The position numbers were made by a program, and so were the translations under genes. Below, piece after piece: positions 45,495 through 54,219 of a stretch of DNA of 64,000 nucleotides. The DNA comes from Betaproteobacteria bacterium (lineage in GTDB: Bacteria; Pseudomonadota; Gammaproteobacteria; Burkholderiales; SG8-39), in contig SHXF01000007.1 in assembly GCA_009693435.1 (NCBI GenBank), positions 1 to 64,000 on the forward strand. Reading direction: 5' to 3'. Every line of letters starts with the position of its first letter. The stretch's first letter is position 1. A model generated the notes under the pieces. The model saw nothing but the letters and a program-made list of their open reading frames with translations, did no database searches and was not told the DNA's origin.

Positions 45495-46445
45495 TCATCC
45501 GACCACGTTGCGCAGCACGCCGATGCGTTCCAGCTCGCTCTCGATCACGTCACCCGCCAGGCAATAGCGCGTTGCCGGCACCAGCCCGGGCAGACCCTGC
45601 CACTTGCCGCCGAGTTCCGCATCGGTCGACCAGGCGGTGCCCGCCGGCGTGCCGGTGATGATCACCATACCCGGTTTGAGGGTGAGATTGACGGAGAAGA
45701 AATGTATCAGCTCGGCGCACGACCAGATCATGCTGGCGGTGCTGCCCGACTGGCGCAGTTCGCCGTTGATGCGGGTCTGCAGTTTCAGCTGCTGCGGATC
45801 GCCGACTTCGTCGGCGGTGGCGATGCACGGGCCGATGGGCGCGCTGGTGTCGAACACCTTGCCGCGACCCAGTTCGTACCAGGTGGTGCCGTCGGGTTTC
45901 CGGCGCACCTGGCGATCGCGCGCCGTAACATCGTTGACGATGGTGTAGCCGAAGACGTGCGAGAGCGCCTGCTCGACGGGAATGTGGCGCCCCGGTTTGC
46001 CGATGACGATGGCGAGTTCGGTCTCGCAATCCAGCTTCTGTGTGAGCGCCGTGTCGTGAATGATGGTCGCGTCCGGCCCGATAACGCAGTCGGACGTCTT
46101 GACGAAGAACTCCGGCTCCTTGCCGCTGATGGGCGCCGCGGCCTTCTCGCTGTTGTGATCGCGATAGTTGCTGCCGCTGCAGAGGATGGTGGAGGGCATC
46201 AGCGGCGGCGCGAGCTTCGCCCCCGCCGCCAGGATGCGCGCGCCGGCATGCCGCTCACCCGCCGCCAGCAGCGTCCGCGCGGCGGCCAGGCCTGCATCGC
46301 CCGCGTGGATGAACGTGATGGTGTCGCTGAAATGCGCGCGTTCCGGCGCAGCCTCCGCCAGGGCTTGCAGCGGATCCAGGATCCATTCGCCCTGGAGTAG
46401 TCCCAGGCGCTTTGCGCCGTCTCTGATGTATGTAACGATTTTCAT
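45495..46445 (-). CDS. Fumarylacetoacetate hydrolase-family protein
   Basis: A 316-residue FAH-superfamily enzyme. The Mg-binding acidic residues appear in KLDCETELAIVIGK (E-x-E pattern) and the later VNDVTARDRQ Asp; GSNYRDH and GTPAGTAWS are family landmarks. Relatives hydrolyse acylpyruvates or decarboxylate/hydrate the products of meta cleavage. It is flanked by two Bug genes and an MFS transporter in one operon, consistent with uptake and hydrolysis of a keto acid. The ribosome site AAGGAG is good. Confidence 0.91.
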   Translation of the reverse strand: MKIVTYIRDGAKRLGLLQGEWILDPLQALAEAAPERAHFSDTITFIHAGDAGLAAARTLLAAGERHAGARILAAGAKLAPPLMPSTILCSGSNYRDHNSEKAAAPISGKEPEFFVKTSDCVIGPDATIIHDTALTQKLDCETELAIVIGKPGRHIPVEQALSHVFGYTIVNDVTARDRQVRRKPDGTTWYELGRGKVFDTSAPIGPCIATADEVGDPQQLKLQTRINGELRQSGSTASMIWSCAELIHFFSVNLTLKPGMVIITGTPAGTAWSTDAELGGKWQGLPGLVPATRYCLAGDVIESELERIGVLRNVVG

Positions 46446-46482
46446 GCCGCTCCTTTTTTACCTGAAGCTTTCAAACACTGGA

Positions 46483-46500
46483 TTCCCGCCTTTGCGGGAA
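46483..46500. repeat. REP-like hairpin
   Basis: TTCCCGC-CTTT-GCGGGAA is a perfect 7-bp stem in the 62-base gap between the Bug stop (46508) and the FAH start (46445). It is related to the hairpins at 31561-31632 and could modulate expression within the operon. Confidence 0.65.
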
Positions 46501-46507
46501 CGATGCG

Positions 46508-47482
46508 CTACTCGAGTTTGCCCATGCGCTTCACCACTTCCGCGAGGCGTTTCGCATCGATGTCGAGAAAGGCCTCGAAGTCCGCGCCATCGAGATGATT
46601 GATGGGCGTATCCATGCCGGCCATCGCGGTGCGAAATCCGCTGTCCTGCACCGACTCGCGCACCGCTGCGCGCAGTTTCGCCAGCACCTCGGGCGGCGTG
46701 CCCGCCGGGGCGAACAGTCCCGACCAGATGTAGAACTCCACCTCGAAGCCCTGCTCCTTCATCGTCGGCAGATCGGGCATCGCCTTGATGCGCTGCGCGC
46801 CCCAGCCACCGAGCATGCGCACCTTGCCGCCTTTCACGTGCGGGCTGGCAACGCCGGGCGCCTGGGCAGTGATATCCACCTGGCTGGCGAGCAACGCCGT
46901 CATCGACGGTCCGCCGCCGTTGTAGGGCACGTGCAGCAGTTTGACACCTGCAGCCTGCCACAGCATTTCCTGCGCGGTGTGGGTGGTGCCGTACAGCCCC
47001 GAGGTGCTGTAGCTGATCTTGCCGGGATTACGGCGCGCGTCTTCTATCAGCTCGCGCACCGTCTTCCACGGCGCGTCGGCGCGCACCAGCAGCACTGTCG
47101 GATCCGCCGACACCAGCGCGATGGGCGCGAACTGCGACATGGTGTAGGACGGCTGCCTGCCCGATACCTTCTCCGACTCCGGGATGATGACTACGCTGGA
47201 GAGCGCCATCATCAGCGTGTAGCCATCGGGTCGCGCCCGTGCCAGATAAGCGTGGCCGATCGCCCCGCCCGCCCCCGCGCGATTCTCGATGACCACGTTC
47301 TGTCCCAGCGCTTTCGCCATGGGCGGGGCCAGCGGCCGGGCGGTGATATCGGCGATGCCGCCCGGCGCGAACGGCACCACCACGGTGATCGGCCGGGTCG
47401 GGAAAGACGGCCCCGGGGTCTGCGCCAGAGCGCTGCCACCCAGGACCCCGGCCAAACATGCGACCAGCCACTTATTTCTCAT
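46508..47482 (-). CDS. Bug-family solute-binding protein
   Basis: A 324-residue protein with a short signal peptide (MRNKWLVACLAGVLGGSALAQ) and the family segments TVVVPFAPGGIADITAR, VIENRAGAGGAIGHA, RPDGYTLMM and VPYNGGGPS. The ATG is preceded by AAGGAGGAGAAC. It lies 12 bases after the MFS gene and before the FAH gene. Confidence 0.93.
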   Translation of the reverse strand: MRNKWLVACLAGVLGGSALAQTPGPSFPTRPITVVVPFAPGGIADITARPLAPPMAKALGQNVVIENRAGAGGAIGHAYLARARPDGYTLMMALSSVVIIPESEKVSGRQPSYTMSQFAPIALVSADPTVLLVRADAPWKTVRELIEDARRNPGKISYSTSGLYGTTHTAQEMLWQAAGVKLLHVPYNGGGPSMTALLASQVDITAQAPGVASPHVKGGKVRMLGGWGAQRIKAMPDLPTMKEQGFEVEFYIWSGLFAPAGTPPEVLAKLRAAVRESVQDSGFRTAMAGMDTPINHLDGADFEAFLDIDAKRLAEVVKRMGKLE

Positions 47483-47494
47483 GCGTTCTCCTCC

Positions 47495-48721
47495 TTAAAC
47501 GGGACGTCTTGCCATCAGAAAGAACATCGACCCCAGTCCCACCATGACCGCGATCACGGTGAATCCGGCGCGGTAGTTGCCGGTCCAGTCGGCGAGCACG
47601 CCGGCGATGAGCGGGCCGGTGATGTGACCCAGCATCACGATGAGCGACGACAGCCCGAGGATCATGCCGATCGCCCGCCGGCCGAAGTAGTCGGCGCGGA
47701 TCGCCTGCATCAGCGGCCCGCGCAGCCCCCAGGCGCTGCCGTGCAACAGCGCGAACGCGACCAGCATGGCATTGCCGCCGGCGTAGGTGAGCATCAACAG
47801 GCCGGCCGCGTGCAGCAGCATGCAGAATGCAGCCAGGTGGCGCTTGTCGAAACGATCCCCCACGGCCCAGCCCGTCATCACGCCCACGCCCTGCGCAACG
47901 GTCATCAGCGTAATCACCCACGAGGCCTCGGCCAGGGAATAACCCAGTGCGCCCTCGCCCTTCATGGTCATGTGCGTGATGGCGTGCACGCTGACGGTGT
48001 ACACCACCAGCATGGCCGATCCGTGGCCAAACGAGAGCAGCCAGAACGCGCGGGTGCGCAACGCCTCGCGCACCGTGAATTCCCGCTGCACGAAGCTTTC
48101 GGCCTGTTCCGCACCCTGCACAACGGCTGGCAGGCCGTCCACGGTATCGCCATGGTCTTCAGGGCGGCGGCGCACCACCCGCGCGAGCGGCCAGCCCGCA
48201 ATGATGATGATCACCCCCGAGGCGAACGCCGTGACCCGCCAGCCGTAGGTCTGCATCGACCACGCGACTACCGGCACGCACACGCCGCCCACCGCCAGCC
48301 CCATGGAAAACATCGACAGCGCGCGCGCGCGATGCTTTTCGAACCAGTGGATCACCGCGATGTTGAGCGGAAAGAATCCGCTCAGGCTGGCACCCAGCGC
48401 GATGATCATGAAGGCGCCGTAGAAACCCACGAGCGTATCGATCTGACTGAGCAGCATGAAGCCGATGCCGCAGGTGAACACGCCGGCGCGCACCATGCCC
48501 TGCGGCCCGAAGCGGTCGATGATCCAGCCGAGCACCGGGCCGATCAACGCGGATTCCGCCGACTGCAGCGCAGCCGCGCCGGCCATGGCGGTCTTGCTCC
48601 AGCCGAACTGGCCGCTCAGCACCGCCACGTACGCCCCGAAGGCCTGGTGCAGCAACCCCGCCTGCAGGAACTGTATGCCCGCGCCGGCGGCAACGATCCG
48701 CCATCCGTAGAAGATTTTCAT
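47495..48721 (-). CDS. MFS transporter (OFA-like, monocarboxylate/oxalate-formate group)
   Basis: A 408-residue membrane protein with about twelve hydrophobic segments. The beginning FYGWRIVAAGAGIQFLQAG, the loop GWIIDRFGPQGMVRAG after the second helix pair and GWAVGDRFDKRHLA in the second half match the OFA/monocarboxylate porter branch. It is the first gene of its operon and has no obvious ribosome site. Export or import of a carboxylate related to the FAH reaction is likely, but the substrate is not visible. Confidence 0.88.
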   Translation of the reverse strand: MKIFYGWRIVAAGAGIQFLQAGLLHQAFGAYVAVLSGQFGWSKTAMAGAAALQSAESALIGPVLGWIIDRFGPQGMVRAGVFTCGIGFMLLSQIDTLVGFYGAFMIIALGASLSGFFPLNIAVIHWFEKHRARALSMFSMGLAVGGVCVPVVAWSMQTYGWRVTAFASGVIIIIAGWPLARVVRRRPEDHGDTVDGLPAVVQGAEQAESFVQREFTVREALRTRAFWLLSFGHGSAMLVVYTVSVHAITHMTMKGEGALGYSLAEASWVITLMTVAQGVGVMTGWAVGDRFDKRHLAAFCMLLHAAGLLMLTYAGGNAMLVAFALLHGSAWGLRGPLMQAIRADYFGRRAIGMILGLSSLIVMLGHITGPLIAGVLADWTGNYRAGFTVIAVMVGLGSMFFLMARRPV

Positions 48722-48782
48722 TTGAACCGGCAGGATAGCGCAGCGGGGCGGGCACAGGTGCGACTACCTGCCATCTTGCCCG

Positions 48783-49196
48783 TCACGCGCGATCAAGATA
48801 GTCACGCAGGGTGAGCAGCTGGATATTCCAGAAACGTTCGAGCGCAAGCAGCGCCTTGTCTCCGGTCACGATGAATCTGGCGCGGCCTGCGACCGCACAT
48901 TCGAGTATCCGGTTGTCGGGTTCATCCTTCACGACCCTCAGCCGGCGCTTCGGCGCGACGAGCACGGCGAGTTCCGAGAGATACACGGCAACGTGCGCAA
49001 GTTCCTCCGCTTCGCGCGCGAACTTGCGCCCGAGCACATCGAGAAGTTCGTCAATTATGGGTCGCGATAAAATCAGCTGATCGGCTTCCGCGATGATTCG
49101 CCGCAACGCTGCATCGCCCTGACCGCCGGGAAATACCAGCGCGGACACCAGAACGTTGGTATCGAAGACGACCCGAATGCGCACGCTTGCCCGCAA
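48783..49196 (-). CDS. PIN-domain toxin
   Basis: A 137-residue PIN-domain ribonuclease. Acidic residues of the active site are visible in VVFDTNVLVSAL (Asp), DEPDNRILECA and TGDKALL. The start is TTG at 49196, directly after the antitoxin TGA (TGATTG); a GTG four codons downstream is also possible. PIN toxins cleave specific RNAs and are held by a cognate antitoxin, the neighbouring RHH gene. Confidence 0.85.
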   Translation of the reverse strand: MRASVRIRVVFDTNVLVSALVFPGGQGDAALRRIIAEADQLILSRPIIDELLDVLGRKFAREAEELAHVAVYLSELAVLVAPKRRLRVVKDEPDNRILECAVAGRARFIVTGDKALLALERFWNIQLLTLRDYLDRA

Positions 49197-49433
49197 TCAG
49201 GCACGCAGATAACGATCGAGATCTTTCTCGGTGAGGATGCCCTTGTCGCGCGCCTTGCGGCTCCAGTAGCCCTGAATGCCGCTCAGTTCCTGAAGCCGGC
49301 GCTCCACTCCAGCACGCCTCAGCGCATCCTGTATGACGCCGCTCAGGGTCTTGCCCTCGGCACGGGCCAGCGCCTCGATGTCGCGCGCGAGATCGGCGGG
49401 GAGTGAAATGGTTTTCCTGACTGCGTTACTCAT
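49197..49433 (-). CDS. Ribbon-helix-helix antitoxin
   Basis: A 78-residue protein: RKTISLPADLARDIEALARAEGKTLSGVI gives the RHH fold in its first 40 residues, and the C-terminus (GIQGYWSRKARDKGILTEKD) would wrap the toxin. The frame is open to 49484, but ATG at 49433 has GGAGG upstream. The PIN toxin starts at the next base after the stop. Confidence 0.83.
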   Translation of the reverse strand: MSNAVRKTISLPADLARDIEALARAEGKTLSGVIQDALRRAGVERRLQELSGIQGYWSRKARDKGILTEKDLDRYLRA

Positions 49434-49634
49434 GGGAAGCCCTCCGCGTATAAGTATGACTAAATCATACTGCACGAAAGACAAGTCCGCAAAACCGGAG
49501 GAACAAACCGGCTATGAAACGCGAGTTGAATGCACGTGCGTCCACTTTTCACGAAGCCCCGCACGAAAACTCCGCCATTGCCCCGCGCCCGAACATGCGC
49601 TAAGTTGGGGTTCGCAATCAATCTGAAAAAGCCG

Positions 49635-50120
49635 ATGACGATGAGACCGCTACGCCCGCTGCTCGCTGTGCTGCTGATGCTCTGGACCGGAACGGCGCTG
49701 GCGCAGGCCTATCCCTCCCGTCCGGTACGCCTGATCAATCCGCTCGGCACGGGCGGCACGGCCGAAGTCCTGGCGCGCACCATCGCCAAACAGCTTTCCG
49801 AGCAAATCGGCCAGCCGGTGATCGTCGAAACCAGAACGGGTGCGACCGGCACCCTAGGCGCGGACTTCGTGGCAAAGTCGCCGGCCGACGGTTACACCCT
49901 GCTCTACGGCGTCACCGGCACCAACAGCATCGCGCCCTCGCTGTATCGAAAACTGCCCTACGATCCGGAGAAGGACCTCGCGCCGATATCCATCCTGTTC
50001 AGCGGCCCCAACGTGCTGCTGGCGCACGCCTCGCTGAATGCCAACACGGTGCAGGAGCTGCAGGCCGAGGTGGTCCGCTACCGCGAAGCGGTGCAGAAAT
50101 CGGGCATGAAAATCGACTGA
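49635..50120 (+). pseudogene. Internally deleted Bug-family gene
   Basis: The 161-residue frame has a good signal peptide (RPLLAVLLMLWTGTALAQ-AYPS), the first lobe up to APISILFSGPNVLLAHASLNANTVQEL, and then jumps straight to AEVVRYREAVQKSGMKID, the usual C-terminal helix. About 160 residues, including the second lobe and the YKG ligand segment, are missing, and the junction is in frame. It cannot form the two-lobed binding fold; I call it a deletion derivative. The start has no strong ribosome site. Confidence 0.75.
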
Positions 50121-50188
50121 AGGTCGGTGCTGACCGCCGCCATAGCTTCCACGCCGCAGGAATCAACATGTCTCGAAGGGAGAATTGC

Positions 50189-51175
50189 ATGAAACGCATC
50201 AACCTGTTGTTGCTTCGCCTTGGCGCCGTCGCGTTGACTGGCGCGTTCGCAGCTGCGTCCGTCGCCCAGGACAGTACCTATCCCGCCCGACCCATCAAGC
50301 TCGTGGTGCCCTATGCCGCCGGCGGCTTTCCCGACACCGTCTCCAGAATGGTCGGACAGCGCGCCGGTGAAGTCCTCGGCCAGCCCTTCGTCATCGAGAA
50401 TCGTCCCGGCGCGGGCGGCCTTGCTGCGTGTGAACTGGTTGCGCGCGCCGCGCCCGACGGCTACACGCTGCTCGCCATGGACAACGCGCACTGGGGGATC
50501 AACCCGGCGCTCTATCCCAAGCTCCCCTATGACCCGCTGCGGGATTTTGCGCCGGTAACGCTGATGGGCATGACGCCGATGTTTCTTTTCGTTCATGCCT
50601 CGGTGCCGGCGACCAGCCTGCAGGAACTCATCGCCCTGGGTAAATCGAAGCCGAACCAGATGAATTACGGTTCGTCCGGAATCGGCAGCATCCATCACCT
50701 GGCGATGGAAATGGTCAAGTCGGTGACCGGGCTGGAAGTCGTCCATATTCCCTACAAGGGCAGCGGGCAATCCGTGCCTGCGCTGATGAGCGGCCAGACG
50801 TCGCTGATGGTGGCCTCGCTGCCCTCGCTGACGGCGCATGTGAAGGCAGGCAACGTGCGCATCCTGGCGGTGATCGCCGCCAAGCGCGTGTCGCAGGCGC
50901 CCGGCGTGCCGACTTTTCCCGAGCAGGGCGTGCCCGCCCTGGACTTTCCCACGCACGTCGGCGTGGTTGCGCCGGCCGGCACGCCGGCCTCAATCGTCGC
51001 AAGACTGAATGCGGGCATTGCGCGCGCGCTGGAGAACCCGGATCTGGTGCAAAAGCTGGCCGGAGTGGGTGTGGAGCCGGCGCGCAATTCCCCCGAGAGT
51101 TTTGCCGCGCAGATGCAGGAAGAAATGAAGAAATACGCGACGGCCGTGCGCGTATCCGGCGCGAAGGTCAACTAG
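50189..51175 (+). CDS. Bug-family solute-binding protein
   Basis: A 328-residue secreted protein: signal peptide MKRINLLLLRLGAVALTGAF then AAASVAQD, followed by IKLVVPYAAGGFPDTVSR, VIENRPGAGGLAACE, AAPDGYTLLAM and IPYKGSGQS. The frame is open to 50168, but ATG at 50189 has GGGAG upstream. It follows the deleted Bug gene at 49635 by 68 bases and converges on the molybdenum-hydroxylase gene. Confidence 0.93.
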   Translation: MKRINLLLLRLGAVALTGAFAAASVAQDSTYPARPIKLVVPYAAGGFPDTVSRMVGQRAGEVLGQPFVIENRPGAGGLAACELVARAAPDGYTLLAMDNAHWGINPALYPKLPYDPLRDFAPVTLMGMTPMFLFVHASVPATSLQELIALGKSKPNQMNYGSSGIGSIHHLAMEMVKSVTGLEVVHIPYKGSGQSVPALMSGQTSLMVASLPSLTAHVKAGNVRILAVIAAKRVSQAPGVPTFPEQGVPALDFPTHVGVVAPAGTPASIVARLNAGIARALENPDLVQKLAGVGVEPARNSPESFAAQMQEEMKKYATAVRVSGAKVN

Positions 51176-51221
51176 GCGGGGCGGCTGGCGGCGCGTTCGA
51201 ATACGGTTCGCGCAGGTCCGA

Positions 51222-53603
51222 TCAAGGCGGGGCGGCAAGCCGCGCGCGTGCCGCCTCTATCAGCTCCAGCAGGTACACCGGCGTGACGGGCGCCCGATCG
51301 ATGCGCACGCCGAACGGCGCGAGCGCATGCTCGATGGCCGAAAGCACCGCCGGGACGACCGGAATGATGCCGCTTTCACCCACCCCCTTCACGCCCAGCG
51401 GATTGAGCGGCGTGGGGCTTTCCTGAAACAGGATTTCGAGCAGAGGGACTTCCGTCGCCGTCGTCATCAGATAGTCGGCAAACGTGGTCGAGGTCGGCTG
51501 GCCTTCCGCATCGAACCGCATGAATTCGGATAGGGCGTTGCCCAGGCCGTGGACGATGCCGCCGTGGAGCTGACCTTCGACCATCATCGGATTCACCAGG
51601 CGCCCGCTGTCCTGCAGCGCGACGTAACGCAGCACGCGCACGGCGCCGGTTTCCGCATCCACTTCCACTTCGCAGGCATGAAACCCGTTGGCATAGGTCA
51701 GCGTCTCGGTGCGCCACATGAAACTGGCTTCCAGTCCCATGGCAACGCCATCGGGCAACGCGTAGCCCGCAGCGCCACGCAGCCGCTTCGCCACGTCGCC
51801 CAGGTCGATGCTGTGGTCCGTGCCTTTCACGCGGACCTTGCCGCCTTCGAGTTCGAGGTCTTCGATCGCCACTTCCAGGGCGCGCGCGGCGACCTGCAGC
51901 GCCTTGTTCCTGACCTCGATCGCAGCCAGGTGCACCGACGAGCCTGCAGTGATGGTCTGGCGGCTGCCGGCGCCACCGATGCCCAGCGACACCGCAGCGG
52001 TATCTCCGGCGATCACGTCGATAGCGGCGATGTCGATCCCAAGCTGCTCGGCGCATATCTGCGCGAGCGCCGTCTTCAGGCCCTGACCCATGGCGAGCGC
52101 GCCGGTGGCGACGCTCACGCGCCCGGTGGGTGACACGCGCACCGAGCCGGATTCGAACGGCCCGCGGCCGGTGCCTTTCACCCCATGCGCAAAGCCGATG
52201 CCGATATAGCGGCCGAGTTCAAACGCGCAGCGTTGGCGTTCCGCAAAACCGCTGTAGCCGATGGCCTGCAGTACCTTGTTCTGGCTGGCGAGGTAGTCGC
52301 CGCTGTCCAGGACGATGCCGCTTCCCGTGCGGTTTTTCATCGGCTTTTCGTAAGGCATTCTCTCGGCGGGGATGAGATTGCGCCGCCGCACCTCGGCACG
52401 GTCCAGGCCGAAGCCCTGCGCCACGCGGTCCAGCAGCCGCTCCATGACGAAGGCGCCCTCGGGATAACCGGCGCCGCGCACCGGCGTCACCGGCGTCTTG
52501 TTGGTCTGCGCCACCTGCACCTCCATCGCATACGCCGGCACCACATAGGGACCGGTGATGGACATGGCGGCGTTCTGCGGGGTATAGATGCCAAGCAGCG
52601 TGTAGGCGCCCTGGTCGTGGATCATGCGCCCGCGCACACCCAGCACGCGGCCATCGGCGCCGGCCGCGATCTCCACGTCCCAGTGCTGGTCGCGCGCCTG
52701 GATGGCCGAGAGAAAGTGTTCCTGCCGGTCCTCCACCCATTTGACGGGGCGGCCCAGCAATCTCGCTGCGGCCGGAATGGCGATATCCTCGGGATAGACT
52801 TGGAACTTGGAGCCGAAGCCGCCGCCCACGTCGGGTGCAATCACGCGCACCTGCGTCTCGGGCATCCCCAGCATGTCGGCAATCGTGAAATATACTTCGT
52901 GCGACATCTGCGTCGATGTCCAGACGGTGAGCTTGTCCTCGGCGGCATCGTGTCGCGCAATGACGCCGCGGCCTTCCATGGGATGCGCGGCGCCGCGGTG
53001 CTGCCACAGCTTCGCGGAAAAAATTCTGGCCCCGGCCGCAAGCCGCCCGAACACCGCGTCGCAGTCGCCGTAGGCGACGCGAAAGCTCACCAGCACGTTG
53101 GAAGACGCGTCCGAGCGCACCCTGGGCGCACCGGGTTTCACCGCGTCGCGGCAGTCCGCAATCGCGGCGAGGGGCTCCCAGTCGATCTGCAGCGCCGCCA
53201 CCCCGTCCTCGGCGAGATAGCGCGATTCGGCCACCACCAGCGCCACTGCTTCGCCGACAAAGCAGGTTTCATCAGGACACAGGACAAAGGGCGCACTCGT
53301 TTCCGAATACTGCGTGCTGGGCACGCCCATGGGCATGCGCGCGCGGGTGAGCGCCGGCGCGAGCGAGCGCGCGGTGAACACGGCGACCACACCGGGCAGC
53401 GCTTCGGCGGCGGAGGTATCGATGCCGGCAATGCGTGCGTGCGCGTGCGGGCTGCGCGCAAATGCGGCGTGCAACACGCCGTCGATGCGCACATCGTCGA
53501 GAAAGCGCCCGCGGCCCGCGAGCAGCGCCGGGTCTTCGATGCGTCGCGCCCGCTGTCCGACGCCGCGCGGGACTGCGCGCTGATGCGAATCGGTTTGTTT
53601 CAT
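51222..53603 (-). CDS. Molybdenum hydroxylase large subunit (xanthine dehydrogenase family)
   Basis: A 793-residue molybdopterin-binding subunit, of CoxL-like length and order: RRIEDPALLAGRGRFLDD at the N-terminus, DVGGGFGSK, TPVRGAGYPEGAFVMERLLD, GSRQTITAGSSVHLAA and the catalytic Glu in GVKGVGESGIIP. The CO-dehydrogenase active-site loop with its special Cys is not seen, so it is probably a hydroxylase for an organic (often N-heterocyclic or aldehyde) substrate. The FAD and [2Fe-2S] subunits are not encoded in the window. It is the last of a run of minus-strand genes after the Rieske gene. Confidence 0.9.
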   Translation of the reverse strand: MKQTDSHQRAVPRGVGQRARRIEDPALLAGRGRFLDDVRIDGVLHAAFARSPHAHARIAGIDTSAAEALPGVVAVFTARSLAPALTRARMPMGVPSTQYSETSAPFVLCPDETCFVGEAVALVVAESRYLAEDGVAALQIDWEPLAAIADCRDAVKPGAPRVRSDASSNVLVSFRVAYGDCDAVFGRLAAGARIFSAKLWQHRGAAHPMEGRGVIARHDAAEDKLTVWTSTQMSHEVYFTIADMLGMPETQVRVIAPDVGGGFGSKFQVYPEDIAIPAAARLLGRPVKWVEDRQEHFLSAIQARDQHWDVEIAAGADGRVLGVRGRMIHDQGAYTLLGIYTPQNAAMSITGPYVVPAYAMEVQVAQTNKTPVTPVRGAGYPEGAFVMERLLDRVAQGFGLDRAEVRRRNLIPAERMPYEKPMKNRTGSGIVLDSGDYLASQNKVLQAIGYSGFAERQRCAFELGRYIGIGFAHGVKGTGRGPFESGSVRVSPTGRVSVATGALAMGQGLKTALAQICAEQLGIDIAAIDVIAGDTAAVSLGIGGAGSRQTITAGSSVHLAAIEVRNKALQVAARALEVAIEDLELEGGKVRVKGTDHSIDLGDVAKRLRGAAGYALPDGVAMGLEASFMWRTETLTYANGFHACEVEVDAETGAVRVLRYVALQDSGRLVNPMMVEGQLHGGIVHGLGNALSEFMRFDAEGQPTSTTFADYLMTTATEVPLLEILFQESPTPLNPLGVKGVGESGIIPVVPAVLSAIEHALAPFGVRIDRAPVTPVYLLELIEAARARLAAPP

Positions 53604-53673
53604 TAGGACCCTGTGATGACTAGGCCAGGCAGCTAGCAGAAGAGGTATTTCAGCAAGCGCGCCGCGTTCAGGG

Positions 53674-53877
53674 TCACGTCCCGCGCGCGCCGCGTCCGGC
53701 GGCGCCTTCCTTCGCGACGCGCTCGCCCGGCTTCAGGTGATAGGCGGCGATCACCTGGCCGGTATTCATCTCGATCACTTTCACGGTGTTGTCCACCGTT
53801 TCATACAGCAGTTCGTCCCCCTCCGGGCTGGTCCAGACCACTGCACCCGCCACATCCAGGATCTCAATGACAGCCAT
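53674..53877 (-). CDS. Small hypothetical protein between Rieske and hydroxylase genes
   Basis: A 67-residue protein of unknown family, with alternating strands (AVIEILDVAGAVVWTSPEG, LLYETVDNTVKVIEMNTG, QVIAAYHLKPGERV) suggesting a small beta-barrel or sandwich. The frame is open to 53886 but GGAGG sits only one base before that ATG and 10 before the ATG at 53877, which I prefer. It lies 70 bases upstream of the molybdenum hydroxylase. Confidence 0.5.
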   Translation of the reverse strand: MAVIEILDVAGAVVWTSPEGDELLYETVDNTVKVIEMNTGQVIAAYHLKPGERVAKEGAAGRGARGT

Positions 53878-53958
53878 CGTCGACATGCCTCCACGTTAAT
53901 TTGCTTCCCGGCACCGCGGAAAAAACGCGCAATCCCGTCCCGGACTGCAGTAACCGGA

Positions 53959-54204
53959 TCAACCGGTGCTTTCGGGATTGGCGATATCGTCCATGGTTTC
54001 CGCGCTCACAATTTTCCAGCGGGAAGCCGACGGGTCGAGCAGCGGCGCCAGCTCCCGCTTGGTCGCCCACGCCAGTGACTCCAGTTCCAGCGGGTCGAGG
54101 AAACCGATGTGCCCTGTTTTCAGGTCCGTGATGCGCAGCCTCGGCCCGTTCCCCGACGCATCCAGATCGATTTGCACCTGCGCAAATTCGTTGGCGAGCA
54201 GCAC
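53959..54204 (-). CDS. Small hypothetical protein downstream of a Rieske oxygenase
   Basis: An 81-residue protein that I do not recognise. VQIDLDASGNGPRLRITDLKTGHIGFLDPLELESLAWATK suggests two or three strands and a helix, a compact accessory fold. Its start is 15 bases after the Rieske gene stop, in the same direction, so the two are probably co-expressed. An accessory or assembly role for the oxygenase is only a guess. Confidence 0.5.
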   Translation of the reverse strand: MLLANEFAQVQIDLDASGNGPRLRITDLKTGHIGFLDPLELESLAWATKRELAPLLDPSASRWKIVSAETMDDIANPESTG

Positions 54205-54219
54205 GATGAAAACGGGCTT

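Noticed and set aside
46595..48814. Open reading frame of 739 codons on the plus strand opposite the Bug and MFS genes
   Set aside because: It is antisense to well-supported genes, rich in Arg/His/Ala as expected for the shadow of GC-rich codons, and shows no domain.
51222..53603. Carbon monoxide dehydrogenase (CoxL form I)
   Set aside because: The diagnostic active-site loop with the essential Cys is not seen and no coxM/coxS genes are adjacent, so only the wider family is assigned.
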